The notes under the pieces are model-generated. The model was not told where the DNA came from. It saw only the letters and a list, made by a program, of their open reading frames with translations, and did no database searches. DNA of 64,000 nt, taken from assembly GCA_009741485.1 (NCBI GenBank), contig CM019236.1, forward strand, positions 45,831,301-45,895,300. Direction: 5' to 3'. Below, in pieces: positions 11,701 to 23,480 of the stretch. The translations under genes were made by a program, and so were the position numbers. Every line of letters starts with the position of its first letter. Position 1 is the stretch's first letter. The stretch comes from Malurus cyaneus samueli. Its lineage: Eukaryota; Chordata; Aves; Passeriformes; Maluridae.

Positions 11701-13727
11701 TTTAACATTTAAAAACTGTGGTTCATAAGAGTTTGTTACTTATTATACTGCAATGCTATCTGCACTCAGCTAAATTTGGATCCATTGGCCATCTGTCTTT
11801 GGGTAACAATTCATAGTTCCGAAATCAGTTGAGGAGAAACAATGAGATGAGGGATATGAAAATAATTTAATTTTATTATACAAAGCATAATGTAATCAAT
11901 TAGATGTTGATTATGTAATACTGCCTATGCAATTAAGTACTTAGGCCTGAATCAAGAATGTCCTGGGAACTGAAAATGATGTCACATATTTATTGGTAGA
12001 GTCAGAAGTTACTAAAAATCTTGTTCAATATACATTTTAACTTGTTATTCATGCCGTTACACATCTCTGTCCTTGCTCCTTCTCATCTGTATTCTAATTT
12101 TGACAGACATTCCTTCTCTTTCTCTCTGACCAGCTCATAACAGGGGGTGGAACTTTCTTTGACAGCTGTCTTTTATCCTTCTGCTCCACAATGTCAGGAG
12201 GAATCTGAGCTCACCTTTCTCTTATCACCAGAGCTAAAGCAGCAAAGCTTTCTGCCCCTCCACCCCAGCATTAGTTTTCTCTGTGAAGGAGTGAACAGCA
12301 CTTCACAGGTCATGAATGACAGCTACCTAATCATCTAAATGTATCCCAAATTTTATAGGATGTTTTTCCTTTAACAATGTATAAAACCTGTACTATTTTT
12401 TCTAATTTGTTTATTTCTGTTTTGTTTGTATGATCTTTTAAATAATATACTGTAAAGAAATCACATATGTCTGCAAGAATGTTCAATCTACACCTTCACC
12501 ACAACTATGCAGACTTCTTTTTTACATAGATGATGTCAGACATCATCTTGACTACTTGACTACTGCTGCTGTCCCCTGTAAGAATATTACCTAGAAATGT
12601 AAATGTAATTTCTTATTCATATATGCATTTTTATGTACTCTGAAATTGCTCTTCTAGATTCCTCTCTAAGTGCTCATGAGTGGTAGAAGGCAATTATTTT
12701 CTTACAAGCTGTATTGATTCATATGTCTAGTTTAGTACAGGTGATGGTGAATTCTTAATGACTGCTAGACATCAAAAGTATGGAGTTCTGAATTTTACCT
12801 GAGCCCCAGAGGTTCCTTATCAGTGAAAAGGTACATGTTTGATGCTTTGAGGGAGATATTGCACATAAATCAGTTAGAGAAGTGAGTAGTACCAAGGAGA
12901 TTTCCATTCAACTTGCCAAATATTTTACTAAAAGCTCATGATTCTATGAAAATACTTGCTTGAACAGGTACATTTGTATTTTTCCTTAAATATAAAAATA
13001 AATGTGGGGCTTTTGACAAATTCCATTCTCTGTGTCCATGTTAGTCTCTCTCTGTATTGCTGGGAGAGCCTTAATTCCATGTTAATGGAGATGAAAGTAA
13101 TGTAGACATACCACAAAATTTTCCTAACATTAAGTTTAAGTTTGTGCTGTTTAAACCACACTAAACTGTCATGTAAATTTAGGAGTTTTTAAGTGCTTGT
13201 CAAAAACAGCTTGTTCTGTTTCTGGTTCTGACATACCAAAGTGCTTGTCAATTTTTTACAGGAGAATCAATAGTCTTTTAGAGTGTAGCAAAAAGAAGTA
13301 AGTTGGTCTGCACTGATGGTCAAATTCATAATTGAAGGATAAAAATTGTCAGGAAACTTTAATATCTAGCAGAAGGCAGAATTTGGAGAATTCACCGTAT
13401 TTATGATCTGTGTATTTTATCTCCAACTGCTTATATACTTTTTACAATCATTCTTCAGCAGCTTATGTGTAGCTATCATTAAAGCCATCTTGCTGCTTTT
13501 TGTTGCATAAAATATATGCACTAATTGTGGTTTTTTTCACTCCTGTTTGGTGTTGTGTCCCTCCTTTACAAAACAATGTCTTGTCCCAAAATCTCCTTTA
13601 AAGCTGCTCCTTGCAACCAAAGCATTTTTAAATGAACCTACTGCCTTAAAACTCTATGTTAGCAAACCCAGTGAATGTGACTCTTGCATTTAGTTGTGAG
13701 GTCATTGTTTGTTCATTGATTTTTCCC
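8800..13727. other. Intergenic, AT-rich, no supported gene
   Basis: Only short, low-complexity open frames occur. A splice-donor-like CAG/GTGAGT sits at about 10942, after a short GC-richer patch, but no acceptor or coding frame supports an exon. Confidence 0.5.
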
Positions 13728-13749
13728 TTTTTTTTTTTTTTTTTTTTTT
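13728..13749. repeat. Poly(T) run, 22 bases
   Basis: An uninterrupted run of 22 T lies about 100 bases left of the retroviral LTR. On the minus strand it reads as poly(A), so it may be a retroposon tail, but no retroposon body was recognised beside it. Confidence 0.9.
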
Positions 13750-13845
13750 ATCAGTAGGCATAATGGCACATTTTTTGTATCCAGAATGTCAATACTACCT
13801 CTTCTTTTGCCTAACTAAAACCCCACATATAATATACAGATATAA

Positions 13846-14551
13846 TGGGTAAAGATAGCCAAGAAGATAGGCTAGAAATAAAATTCCATAGATCAGTGTC
13901 AAGCAAGTATTTGTTTATTGCATTGCTGGAAGTGAGGGGGATCTTTTCACCTGTCTCACCCAGCTTTGGCAAATGCTTGTGGTTTATTTATCCAGTAGGT
14001 ATTGCTCAATATTGTCACCATCATTATAACATCACTATAATGGGTAGAAGCTAAACAGCATAACAGCATAATAGTTATGGAACTGTTCTATCAGTGCGCT
14101 TACACTGTCCCCATTTGGGTGATCTCAGGAGTCTTCTTAGGTGAAGGCTCAATGCCTTCCTCACATCTGAACTTTTCAGTTTTGTCTTTGGAGCATGCAC
14201 AGTCATGATGTTCTTTGCTTTTCCTGGTTCTCAAGGTCGACATGTTTCATTCTGTGGTTAATTTGGCTCCGTATTTGCCAAGTTCTCATTAGTATATCCT
14301 ACTGCTTCTTAACATAACTATACTTGTCTATTTTGAAACAATCCACCTGGTGAGTTTGTTCATTCGAGCATCAAACAATGAGATTAACCATACTTAGCCA
14401 TTAGACTGTGTAGAAAGCTATTACACTCTATAGAACCTTATTATACTGCATAGAAAGTTATTATACTGTGTAGAAAGCCTGGATCCAGGTTATGTAGGTA
14501 TTCAAGCCATATAAGCTTCTTATTACTTTGACCCAAGTTATATAGGCATCA
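13846..14551 (-). repeat. 3' LTR of the endogenous retrovirus
   Basis: It aligns with 19358-20043. Shared landmarks are gcaagtatttgtttattgca, gtggtttatttatccagtag and ccaagttatataggcatca. On the minus strand it starts TGATGCC, next to the purine-rich tract. The outer (low-coordinate) end is placed at tggg by alignment and may be off by tens of bases. Confidence 0.8.
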
Positions 14552-14589
14552 ATTCTGGCCTTTCTTACTGCTTTGTAAGTTCTTTCAGA

Positions 14590-15600
14590 AGTTATCACAG
14601 TTTTTGCAGTCCAAGGTGTAACAGGAGATTTCTTGACTCAGGTATTATGGATCCAGGTAGGTCTCTCTTTTACATGAACTGCAGTTTGAGTTGTCAGAAG
14701 GATTTGGGAAGGTCCATCCTGCTTCTCTTGAGGATGATCACCTAAAAAATTCTTAATGTATACCCAGTCAGCAGGATCAATTGTATGCAATTTGTGATCT
14801 GGCTGCTTAGGTTGATTTTCAAACACAGTATTAATTTTTGATACAATTGTTTATTGCCCTTAGATATTCACAGATATATTGATTACCTGCTTGAGCCAGA
14901 TTTTCATCACAAGTAACATTCAATTCATACAATCTACCATCAAGAATTTCAAATGGGCTAACCTGTTCTTCAGGTCTAGGCTTCACCTGAGTAGCACAAG
15001 GGTGATAGGCAGAGCTTGGTACCAGTACAAATTGGTTTCCTGGCAAATTTTTGCTGTTTAATCATATGGTTCATTTCCTCTGCTTGACCATTAACTTGTG
15101 GGGGTATGAATTTGCCACTGAATTCCTAACACTTTGCTGATGGCATGGACAATTTGTGCACAAAAATGCATTCCCTTATCAGACGTAATTTCCCTGGGTA
15201 CTCCGAATCTAGGGTTGATTTCATTTAGCAACGCTTTTACTACATCTTTGTTTTACAAGAGAATGCCTCTGGCCACCCAGAAAAAGTGTCAGTTAACACC
15301 AATAGGTATCTGAAACCCCCCTTTCTTGGAAATTCAGAAAAATCCATTTGGTATACATCCCCTTGAAAAGTTCTGTCAATCACTCCTTGTTCTAGCCTGT
15401 TATATTTGGATTGTTCTTCAAACAAATGTTACATTGTGATGTTACTTCCTTAATGCCTTCTAACACACGTGGACCTGCAACACAAATGCTTTGAGATGTT
15501 AGAGCGGGGTCTACTCCCCAGTGAATTTAAACATGTTCAGATTTCACATAGTGTTTCAAAGCTTTCTCAGGTATTACTAATTGGCGTGTTTCTAACTGTC
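14590..15600 (-). pseudogene. Broken integrase region of pol (ERV)
   Basis: The minus strand shows an HHCC-type zinc-binding remnant near 15420-15450. A catalytic-core segment at about 15240-15425 contains QMDFSEF and LTDTFSGWPEAF, and a SDKG motif lies near 15170. A C-terminal-domain remnant lies at about 14640-14826. Stops and frame changes separate them. The order fits the end of a gammaretroviral pol, which here runs straight into the LTR. No functional product is possible. Confidence 0.8.
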
Positions 15601-16987
15601 CCCATCCATTCTCTGTAAGTTTCCCTTTATTATCTTGTATCGATCTGTCATCTGATGGCTGATAATTTACCGATTGTCCAGAATCTACTTCAATGGGTAT
15701 CAGAGCCATTATCAGAGCGGTCAGCCTAGCTTCAGAACATGCCACTTTGTTACTTTCCTCAGGGAGAGTGTTACTCTAGAGTATCCCCGCCATACAAAAT
15801 TGCCACTCGTGGTGGGAGTTTCACTGCTTCAAGTAGTCTGTGGACATCAGTTGCCTATTTGACAACTTTCTTCTGAGTTATTAGGAGTCCTCTTTCTCTC
15901 CAAATCGTGCCATGAGCATGGGCAATCCCATAAACATATTTATGGAGTCTGTCCAAACAGAGTCTGTCAAAAACTCTGCCTTCTGAGCTGAAGTTACTGT
16001 AAGTAATGGATTTGACTCAATTTACCCCAGAGACAGTGGTCACAGCAAACTCAGCCATCCGTGTCCCTTGTTTCATGAAGCTGCTGCCATCAGTGAACCA
16101 GTTGTCGGCATCTGGGGGCGCTTCTTCGTTCAGATCTGGGCAGCTGGAGTACACAGCTTTGATGGTTTCCAGACAATCGTGTACCAGGTCAGCTTCAGAT
16201 TTTCAGTTTGTGACTTAGGTGTTTGGCAAATTGCTTCCTTCAGTGCAGTTCCCAGAGATTGTTATCCTCCAGAGATTTGGTATACAAGGTAGGTCACCTG
16301 TTGTTGCACCAGCTGAGCTTTCTGTTGAGATACTCAATAACTATTTAGTCCCAGAAAATTCAACAACCTCACAGTCGACTCAAGGCATTCTTCAGAAGCA
16401 ACCAACAAGTCATTCATATATTACGGAAGTGTGCCTTCCCCAAGTGGAGATTGCCATTGTTCTAATTCTTTAGCTAATTGAGTTCCAAAAAGTGTGGGAC
16501 TGTTTTTGAACCCTTGAGATAACACTGTCCAGGTAAGCTGGCTTTTCCTTCCTGTACTAGGATTTTCCCATTCAAATGCAAAAATCATGTGACTCTCTTC
16601 TGCGAGAGAAGAGAGATCTTTGAGATCTATGACTGAAAACCAGATTAAATCCTCTCATAGTCTTGTTAACAGCATGTAAAGGTTACTGCCTACCGGATGG
16701 ATACTTTTAGTAATTACATTAACTGCTTGCAGACCTTGTACTAGTCTGTAGGTTCTATTAGGTTTCTTTACTGGCAATATGGTGGTATTAAACTCTGACT
16801 CACATTCTTTCAATAATCCTAATGCTAGAAACTTATTAATTATGGGGTCTACTCCTTTTTTATCTTCCATTCTTAGGGGATATTGTTTCTTTGCTATTGG
16901 CCTGGCTCCTGTTTGTAATTCTATTTTAATAGGGTCAGCTAATTTTGATCTTCCCAGAGCATCAGTATCCCATACTCCTGGGAACAT
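15600..16987 (-). pseudogene. Broken reverse transcriptase / RNase H region of pol (ERV)
   Basis: The finger/palm portion is clearest at 16655-16987, with VKKPNRTYRLVQGLQAVN, a hallmark of gamma-like RT. The active-site box near 16405-16416 reads YMND where the family has Y-x-D-D, so the first catalytic Asp is lost. Further stops follow. The 15600-16250 part corresponds to the connection and RNase H region and is more diffuse. Confidence 0.8.
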
Positions 16988-17340
16988 TTAATTCAATATT
17001 TATTCCAAATAGGGGTCATTATTTCCTGTCTCTGTCTCAATTGTTAATCCTAATGCTGAAATTAATTTGTCTTCTGGCACCTTAAATCTTATTTCCCCTT
17101 TTTTAAATTCAATTATTACCTCCAAAACTTTGAGTAAATCCCTGCCTAGAAAGATTTTGGTGAGTTTGGTAAATAGAGGAATTGATGTATTCCCATCCTT
17201 TCCCCAATTTCTTATTCAAGTGGTTTAAAAGAACGCATTTTCTGGTTGGCCTGTGACTCCGTTGATCTTAATGTATTTTTCACTTTTAAGCACAAAAGCT
17301 TGATTCAAAACGAAAATTGGTCAGTATCATTAAAATTCAA
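16985..17340 (-). pseudogene. Broken protease region (ERV)
   Basis: On the minus strand, NGVTGQPENAFF near 17230-17260 and FLGRDLLKVLEVIIEF near 17110-17160 match the flap-to-C-terminal part of a retroviral aspartic protease. The active-site DTGA lies in a disrupted stretch and was not confirmed. Confidence 0.65.
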
Positions 17341-17439
17341 TTTCTTTTCATTTCCTACTGCATTTTAACCAGCAGGTCCGCTATGGTGACATCTGCCTGT
17401 CCCCATCGCTCATTATTATTTGCATTTGCAATGACAGTC

Positions 17440-18600
17440 TCTTGCTCTTGTTTTGTCAGGTTAGGGCACTGGCACTCCCAGTGTCCTTTTCTTTTACAAA
17501 ATGCACACTGATTTGGTCCCAGTCTAGGCTGTGATTGATTTGAGCCTCCTCTGCTATTTCCACATCTGCCTCTGCCCTTGCCTCCGTTTTGTCCTCGACC
17601 ACACTCAGTATTCTAGTGTTGATCCAGGGCAGTCACTACAGCCCGGGTCAGCTTTTTCTGTTCTTGCTTGTGCCTATTATTGTATACTTTCCAAGCTTCT
17701 CCTGTTAATGCTTCCAGGTCCCTGCTTGCAGGTTCTTTCATTTTCTGAAGCTTAAATCTAATGTCAGGGCTTGATTGCCCTAGCAATAGGGAGACCAGTT
17801 GCTGCTTTCCCGTGTCTGATGAGGGGTCCAGGGTTGTGCAAGGCTTCATGGAGTCTGTCCACAAAGGCAGTAGGAGACTCTTGTCCTTCTTGTTTAACCT
17901 GGAATATCATAGACAAATCCACTACCTTTGGGATCACATTTTCCAATCCCATTTTAATTAAATTTCGGTACCTAACTAGCAATGCATAATCTCCCTCATC
18001 ACTGGGGTTCCATCGGGGATTGAAAGTGGGAAGCACCTATTCTACTGCATCCTGCAGGGCACTGCTAACAATTTGTCCCTCTGCATGTGCTCTGGCTGTT
18101 TTTATTACCAGTTCCTTTTCTGTTTCTGTAAACTCTGACAGCATTAAATCAATATCACCCCAATCAGGGTCCTGGTTTCTTGCAACTAACTCAAACATTT
18201 TTCCAACTTTACTGGGGTCCTTTCTGTATTTTTTAACTTCTCTCCAGCTATTCTGATCACTAGTGGAAAAGGGAACTTTCACTTGCATAGCCTCTCCCTT
18301 GGGACCTCTCACTTCCATTAGAGGGTCTGTTAAAGGCAAAACACCTTCCATTTTACTTCTCATTTGTACTGTTTTTGGAGACCCTGAGCTTGTTCCCTCA
18401 CCAGGATAATTCATCTGACCTTTACTACTGCTTGAGCTTGATGGGACAGAAGCAGTTGGAGGAGAGTGTGCAGCTGGCCTTGGATAGTTCGGCTGTAAAT
18501 CCTGAACATCAATAACACTGTCTTCCTCGTGCTTGTCTGCCAACTTCAAACACCTCTGCCCTATACTACATGGAGAACAACATCTCTTCATTTTCTGCCT
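17440..18600 (-). pseudogene. Broken gag (ERV)
   Basis: A Ser/Pro-rich N-terminal part spans 18037-18591. A stop near 18037 separates it from a capsid-like part (17764-18036) with PTFNPRWNP and FVDRLHEAL. A frameshift near 17800-17860 leads into the rest of capsid (to 17613), and a single CCHC zinc knuckle (C-x2-C-x4-H, near 17470-17510) follows. One knuckle is typical of gamma-like Gag. The gene is inactivated by at least one stop and one frameshift. Confidence 0.82.
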
Positions 18601-19357
18601 CCAGTGGGCTAGAACACACTAGAAAGGGCTCTTTTTAACCATTTCCTTACTGCCAGAACTACCTATTTTAATGCAACCTTAAATGTTGGTGATTGCACTT
18701 CATTGCAAGAATACAAAGTTTACTTTTGTCAGCTCTCAAACCCCACAAACAATAACTTGGCACACAGTGGATATTGGAGATGTGACTGACTCCAATATTT
18801 TCTTTTATAATTGAGACACTCGAGATGTACCCAAGGGTCACAAAACCAGAGTACACCAAACCAACACAGTAGTCCAAATACCAAACAAGGAATTGGGATA
18901 GGACATGAATTAAAACTGTTAACAAAGCAGACAGTGAAAGCTATTGGCAGACACGAGAAGGAAGAACAGCTGTAAAGGTACAGACACAGAGAGTGAAAAC
19001 CTCCTGGCATACGCACACAGCCAGTAAAAGCTGTTAGTAAGCACACAGGAAAGAAACACGAATTTTATACAAAATACACAAAACAATACTTACAACAATC
19101 GAACCAAAATTCCAAGGCCAATACCAAAAGTCATCATACTTCTTTTGGGAGCATTTAACCCCTTTTAGGGGCCTCTAACCCCCTTGCATCAACTTCAGGA
19201 ATTTCACCTGTGATAAATCATCCAGCATATGTCATCACATACGTATTACGGGAGTTTCCTTAACCAAACAAACCAAGAACATTATAAACCAAATTACAGA
19301 TACCTTAAATTTTGTGCAGTCGGTCCCTGTCTACCCCTGCAGAGAGCCAGTGAAGCA
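18600..19357 (-). other. ERV leader / 5' internal region
   Basis: This lies between the probable gag start and the 5' LTR. No intact coding region was seen. A primer-binding site should lie directly next to the LTR near 19340-19357, but I could not match it confidently to a tRNA 3' end. Confidence 0.5.
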
Positions 19358-20043
19358 TGGAGTCCTTCCAAGAAAATCTCGGGACATTTCAAATGAGATC
19401 TGTGTCTATAGAGCAAGTATTTGTTTATTGCATTGCTGGAAGTGAGGGGGATCTTTCCACCTATCTCATCCAACTTTGGCGAGTGCTTGTGGTTTATTTA
19501 TCCAGTAGGCATTGCTCAATATTGTCACCATCACTATAACATCACTATGGATGGGTACGGAACTAAACAGCATAACAGCATAATAGTTATGTAACTGTTC
19601 TATCAGTGCACTTACACTGTCCCCATTTGGGTGATCTCAGGGGTTTTCTTTGATGAAGACTCAAGTTCTTCCTCACATCTGAACTTTTCAACTTCATCTT
19701 TGGAGCGTGCACAGTCGTGGTGTTCTCTGTTTTTTTCTGGTTCTCAAGGTCGACATGTTCCATTCTGTGGTTAATTTGGCTCCATATTTGCCAAGTACTC
19801 TTTGTAAATTCCACTGCTTCTTGATATAACTATTCTTGTCTGTTTTGAAACAATCCACCTGGTGAGTTTGTTTATTCAAGAATCAAGCAACTAGTTTAAT
19901 GATATTTAGCTATTCAACTGTGTAGAAAGCTATTACACTGCATAGAAAGTTATTATACTCTATAGAAAGCGTAAATCCAGGTTATTTAGGTATTCAAACC
20001 ATAAAAGCATCTTATAACTTTGACCCAAGTTATATAGGCATCA
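19358..20043 (-). repeat. 5' LTR of the endogenous retrovirus
   Basis: Direct-repeat partner of 13846-14551, in the same orientation. It ends in the shared acccaagttatataggcatc at its high-coordinate side. Many single-base differences and small indels separate it from the 3' LTR, which were identical at insertion, so the provirus is old. Confidence 0.8.
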
Positions 20044-20059
20044 GTAAATAAATATGCTT

Positions 20060-20400
20060 CTAGTCACAGAAGCACATAGCCAAGATTGAAGCTCTGCTGT
20101 TAGGCTTGTGTTGGGAGGAATGGGTTAAAGATTGGAAGACTGCCGAGGAGGATTGCAATTCACTGAAGCAACCTTGCAATAGGAGCTAACTCTTGATAAA
20201 CCTCGGAGAACCACAGTCCAGTGATCTTCTGGAACTATCTCTGCTTGTGTGCCTCTGCCCGAATGCTGCTTTGGGGATCCCCTCATCAGCAAGGTAAAGG
20301 AAATAAATTTGTTGGTTTTGTTCTAAATGCAAGTTTGTGGTTGTTCTGGCTGCCTGCCTGAGTCAACTCACACAGTTTGAAACACAACCAAGAACATCTT
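20060..20400 (+). mobile_element. Possible LTR-like or transcript-like remnant
   Basis: A moderately GC-rich block ends with an AATAAA (within ggaaataaatttgttgg, near 20300), then a GT-rich stretch and tgcctgcctgagtcaactca. This resembles the R-U5 part of an LTR or the 3' end of a transcript, directly beside the provirus. The family was not identified. Confidence 0.25.
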
Positions 20401-22165
20401 TAAAACTTAAGTAACTTATAGAATTAAATAAGTATCTATCCCACTGGAAGTGAGGCATATATCATGCTTTATAAATGCATGAATCAAGGTCTCCACGTTA
20501 CAGTATTTTAAACCCTTCTTTTGTTTTTTGTACTGCATGGATTTCAGGTATTTGTGTATGTTGAATTCCTGATATTATTTGCCATTCAGACTCGTGAAGT
20601 CCTGACACAATTCCTCCAGCAGATCACATCCTTACTAGCTTGTCTAACTTAGCATCAGCAGTGAAGTTGATCATCTCATTCTTCATAGGTTTTTTTTTAT
20701 TCATAGGGTTACGTTTTGTTGTGTACTGGATAGCCCAGGTCCCAGCACTGATCTCTGCAGAACTGCAGTGGTAACTTTCCTCCATTGCAGGAGTTAACCA
20801 TTAACTCATACTCCCTTCTCCCATTTCCTTCCCATCTGTTAATTATTTATCAAACTTACTCTTTAGTTCTTATTTCAGGCTTAACACTTTTAAGGCTTGA
20901 ATTTTCTTTCAAAAGAGGTCCCCTTTGGGGGACTTGGTGAGAAGGCTTTTGGAAATCCCACAGACTGTATTAACTAGGTCCTCATTGCTTACTGATCCTT
21001 TTAAAGGCTTTAAAAGCTTTTCCCTGCTGTAATTAGCAAAGCCAAAGTTTGCAGTACATTTTAAAAATGTGTGTGATGAGGCAAGTACCAGGTGATTACT
21101 GTGTATGGCATGTAATCCTAAAAACACTGTTTAGATGTCTGGGTCACTAAGCTATGTTAATTACTTCTAATAAAGGGCTTTATATTTTAACTAAGGCTTT
21201 ACCACCTGGACTAATTAATTTTTCAAGGTATGTAATGATAACTGTGTGATAAATACATAGTTTATGGACAGTAGAGGTTTATTATTATTTGAAGACAATT
21301 ATGAATATGTTAAACACTTGAAATATATATAAACTACTTCAGTATCCAAAATAATGCGAACATATACAGAACCAGTTAACTAAACATATTGATTAATTAT
21401 TTTCCAGTATCTTTAATTTTAAGTGCATTGTGATCTACCCAATATGTATGGGTGATTATTTGTCTTAGGTCAGATTTCTTTTATCCAAGATATTAGGAAG
21501 CTACCACTGTAAAGGTAGTTTGGGAGGTAAGCTTAGAATTTATTTTCTTTAAGAACACCTTTTTTCCTTAGTAAATAAAGGAATCACTCTTTATTTTTGT
21601 TTACTTTGCATCTATCCAGTTTGTTTCCAGAGTCTACAATTAATAAGTCATGATCATTTGAAGGTTTTATTAAACTTTATACCTTAAAAACAATCACAGT
21701 TTGGAATTTTAAACCTTCTAAAAGTAGAGACTGACGCATACTGTAAACATAGCCCATACTGACAATGTAAATAAAACTCCTACTGCACTAATGCTACTTG
21801 TACTCAGCTGCAGACATTTAAGGTGAATGTAAAAAGTCCTTCGTGTTCTGCAGAAGACAATGGTGCAGCACACCAGATTTCTCCTTCAGCTCCTGCGCCT
21901 GATCGATGATGGGAGAACAGCAGTGTTGCTTTCTCCAGACGGCTCAGTTCCTTGGGTTTCCCAGTCACTGGGGCTGGCTCCACGCCAGGCACTGCCCAAG
22001 CACCAGCACAGACTGGGACTGAAGAGCAGCTCTGTGGAAAAGGACCTGGGATCCAGCTGGACATCAAGCTGTCCATGAGCCAGCCCTGCCCCTGCGGCTG
22101 AAAAGGCCAATGGAATTTTGCAGGGTATTAGGACATCAAGGAAGGTGATCCTGCTGGTGTGCTCA
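20400..22165. other. Intergenic, AT-rich, no supported gene
   Basis: Nothing recognisable. Short frames near 21.8-22.1 kb on both strands overlap each other and have no family features. Confidence 0.5.
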
Positions 22166-22169
22166 GCCC

Positions 22170-22672
22170 TAGTGGGGTACCAGTTCTGGGGTCTACTTCT
22201 GGGGTCTTCAGTACAAGAGAGACATGAAGGTCCTGAAAGGGCTCCACTGGAAGGCAACAAAGATGATTAGGGGATTGAAGCATCTCTCTTACCAGGAAAT
22301 GCTGATGTGTCTGTTCAGCCTTGAGAAGAGAGAGCTGAAAGGAGACCTCATCAGTGTCCGTAAGCCTGAAGGGAAGGTGTAAAGAGATGGAGCCAGGCTC
22401 TTCTGGGTGTTGCTAAGCAATAGGGTAAGAGACAATGGGCAGAAACTGATGCAAAGTAAGTTCCACCTGAATATAAGGAATAACTTCTTTTCTGTGTAAG
22501 TTGACCACGCACTGGAACAGACTGTGGAGTCTCCCTCACCGGAGGTGTTCAAGAACTGTCTGGTGCAATTCTGTGCCATGTGCTGCTCTAGAGTGACCCT
22601 GCTCCAGGGAGGGTGGAACAGGTGACCCTCTGCGGTCCCTTCCAACCTGCCCGTTCTGTCACGCTGTGAGTC
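22170..22672 (+). mobile_element. CR1 LINE 3' end, sense
   Basis: Typical CR1 3' sequence in order: ggcaacaaagatgattaggg, a block from ttcagccttgagaagagaga to ggagacctcatc, then aggaataacttcttttctgt, actggaacagactgtggag, ggaggtgttcaagaactgtc and ggtcccttccaacctgcccg. The usual terminal ATTCTATG units are only hinted at (gttctgtcacgctgtgag). It ends at the edge of the MARVELD2 CpG island. Confidence 0.88.
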
Positions 22673-23480
22673 ACGGCGCCCAGCCCTCCTGCGAGCGCCG
22701 GCCGCGCCGCTCCGGCGCGCACCCGCACCGCCGGCGCCCCGCGGTTTCGGGAAGCTCCCCGTTCCTGCCGGGCGGTCCGCCACTCCCGGCGGCCGGAAGC
22801 TCCCGCCTCCGGGCGAAGGCCGTGGGCGCCGCAGGTGAGGCCGCTGGGGCGCCGCAGGTGTCGGCGGCTCCTCCCGGGCGGTGGGCGCTCTCCGCCCGGC
22901 TCGTCTTCTCGGCGCCGAGCGCCCTTGGGACCCCGCGCAGTTCCCTCCCGTCGGGTGAGCCGAGCGGGCCGGGCGAGTTGCCGGCCATGTCGCAGCTCGC
23001 AGGGCGGCGGCCCGGCAGGTCCCGCTGCCCCGCGGACCCAGCCCCGGCTCCACCGCCGCCCGCTGCCGCCGCCGCCGCTGCCCTGCAGCTCCCTTCGGCC
23101 CGCGGGCCAGCCCGGCCCCAGCGCGGCAGAGCTCAGCCGGTTCGGCGGTTCTTCCGGACTCGTGGAAGAACTTCTTCAAAGGGAGACGCCACCCCGGCTC
23201 CAGTTGGGACAGCACGGCCTCCGACATCAGGTACATCTCGGACGGGGTCGAGTGCTCGCCGCCTCCGTCTCCCACCCCTCTGCCGCCGGGGACCAAGGCG
23301 GTGCCCGGCTCCTACACGGACCCCTTCGGGGGGTCGGGAGGGAGCTACAACTCTCGCAAGGAGGCCGAGGCCATGCTGCCCTCCGGAGACCCCTTGGGCT
23401 CGCTGGAGCGCCGCGCCGGCACCGGGCAGACGTACAGCGAGCGGGTGGAGGAGTACCACCAGCGGTACGCCTACATGAAG
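22673..23480 (+). promoter_or_regulatory. MARVELD2: CpG island covering the MARVELD2 5' end
   Basis: G+C and CpG rise abruptly at about 22670 and stay high through the first coding exon. The abrupt left edge coincides with the end of the CR1 copy. No TATA box is evident, which fits a CpG-island promoter; the transcription start was not determined. Confidence 0.7.

Larger units (their letters stand above)
13846..20043 (-). mobile_element. Degraded class I (gamma-like) endogenous retrovirus, no env
   Basis: Two related direct repeats of about 700 bases bracket a 4.8-kb interior. Read on the minus strand, the interior carries broken gag, protease, reverse transcriptase/RNase H and integrase in retroviral order. 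Protein motifs (LVQGLQAVN in RT, FLGRDLL in protease, a single zinc knuckle in Gag) fit the gammaretrovirus-like class. A purine-rich tract (aagaaagg) precedes the left LTR. There is no room or signal for env between integrase and that LTR. Frameshifts and stops occur throughout, and the two LTRs differ at many sites, so the insertion is old and inactive. Outer boundaries are estimated from the repeat alignment; no clear target-site duplication was seen. Confidence 0.88.

Noticed and set aside
22289..23296. Minus-strand 335-codon open frame over the CR1 and MARVELD2 island
   Set aside because: GC-rich shadow spanning a transposon and a promoter; no protein features.
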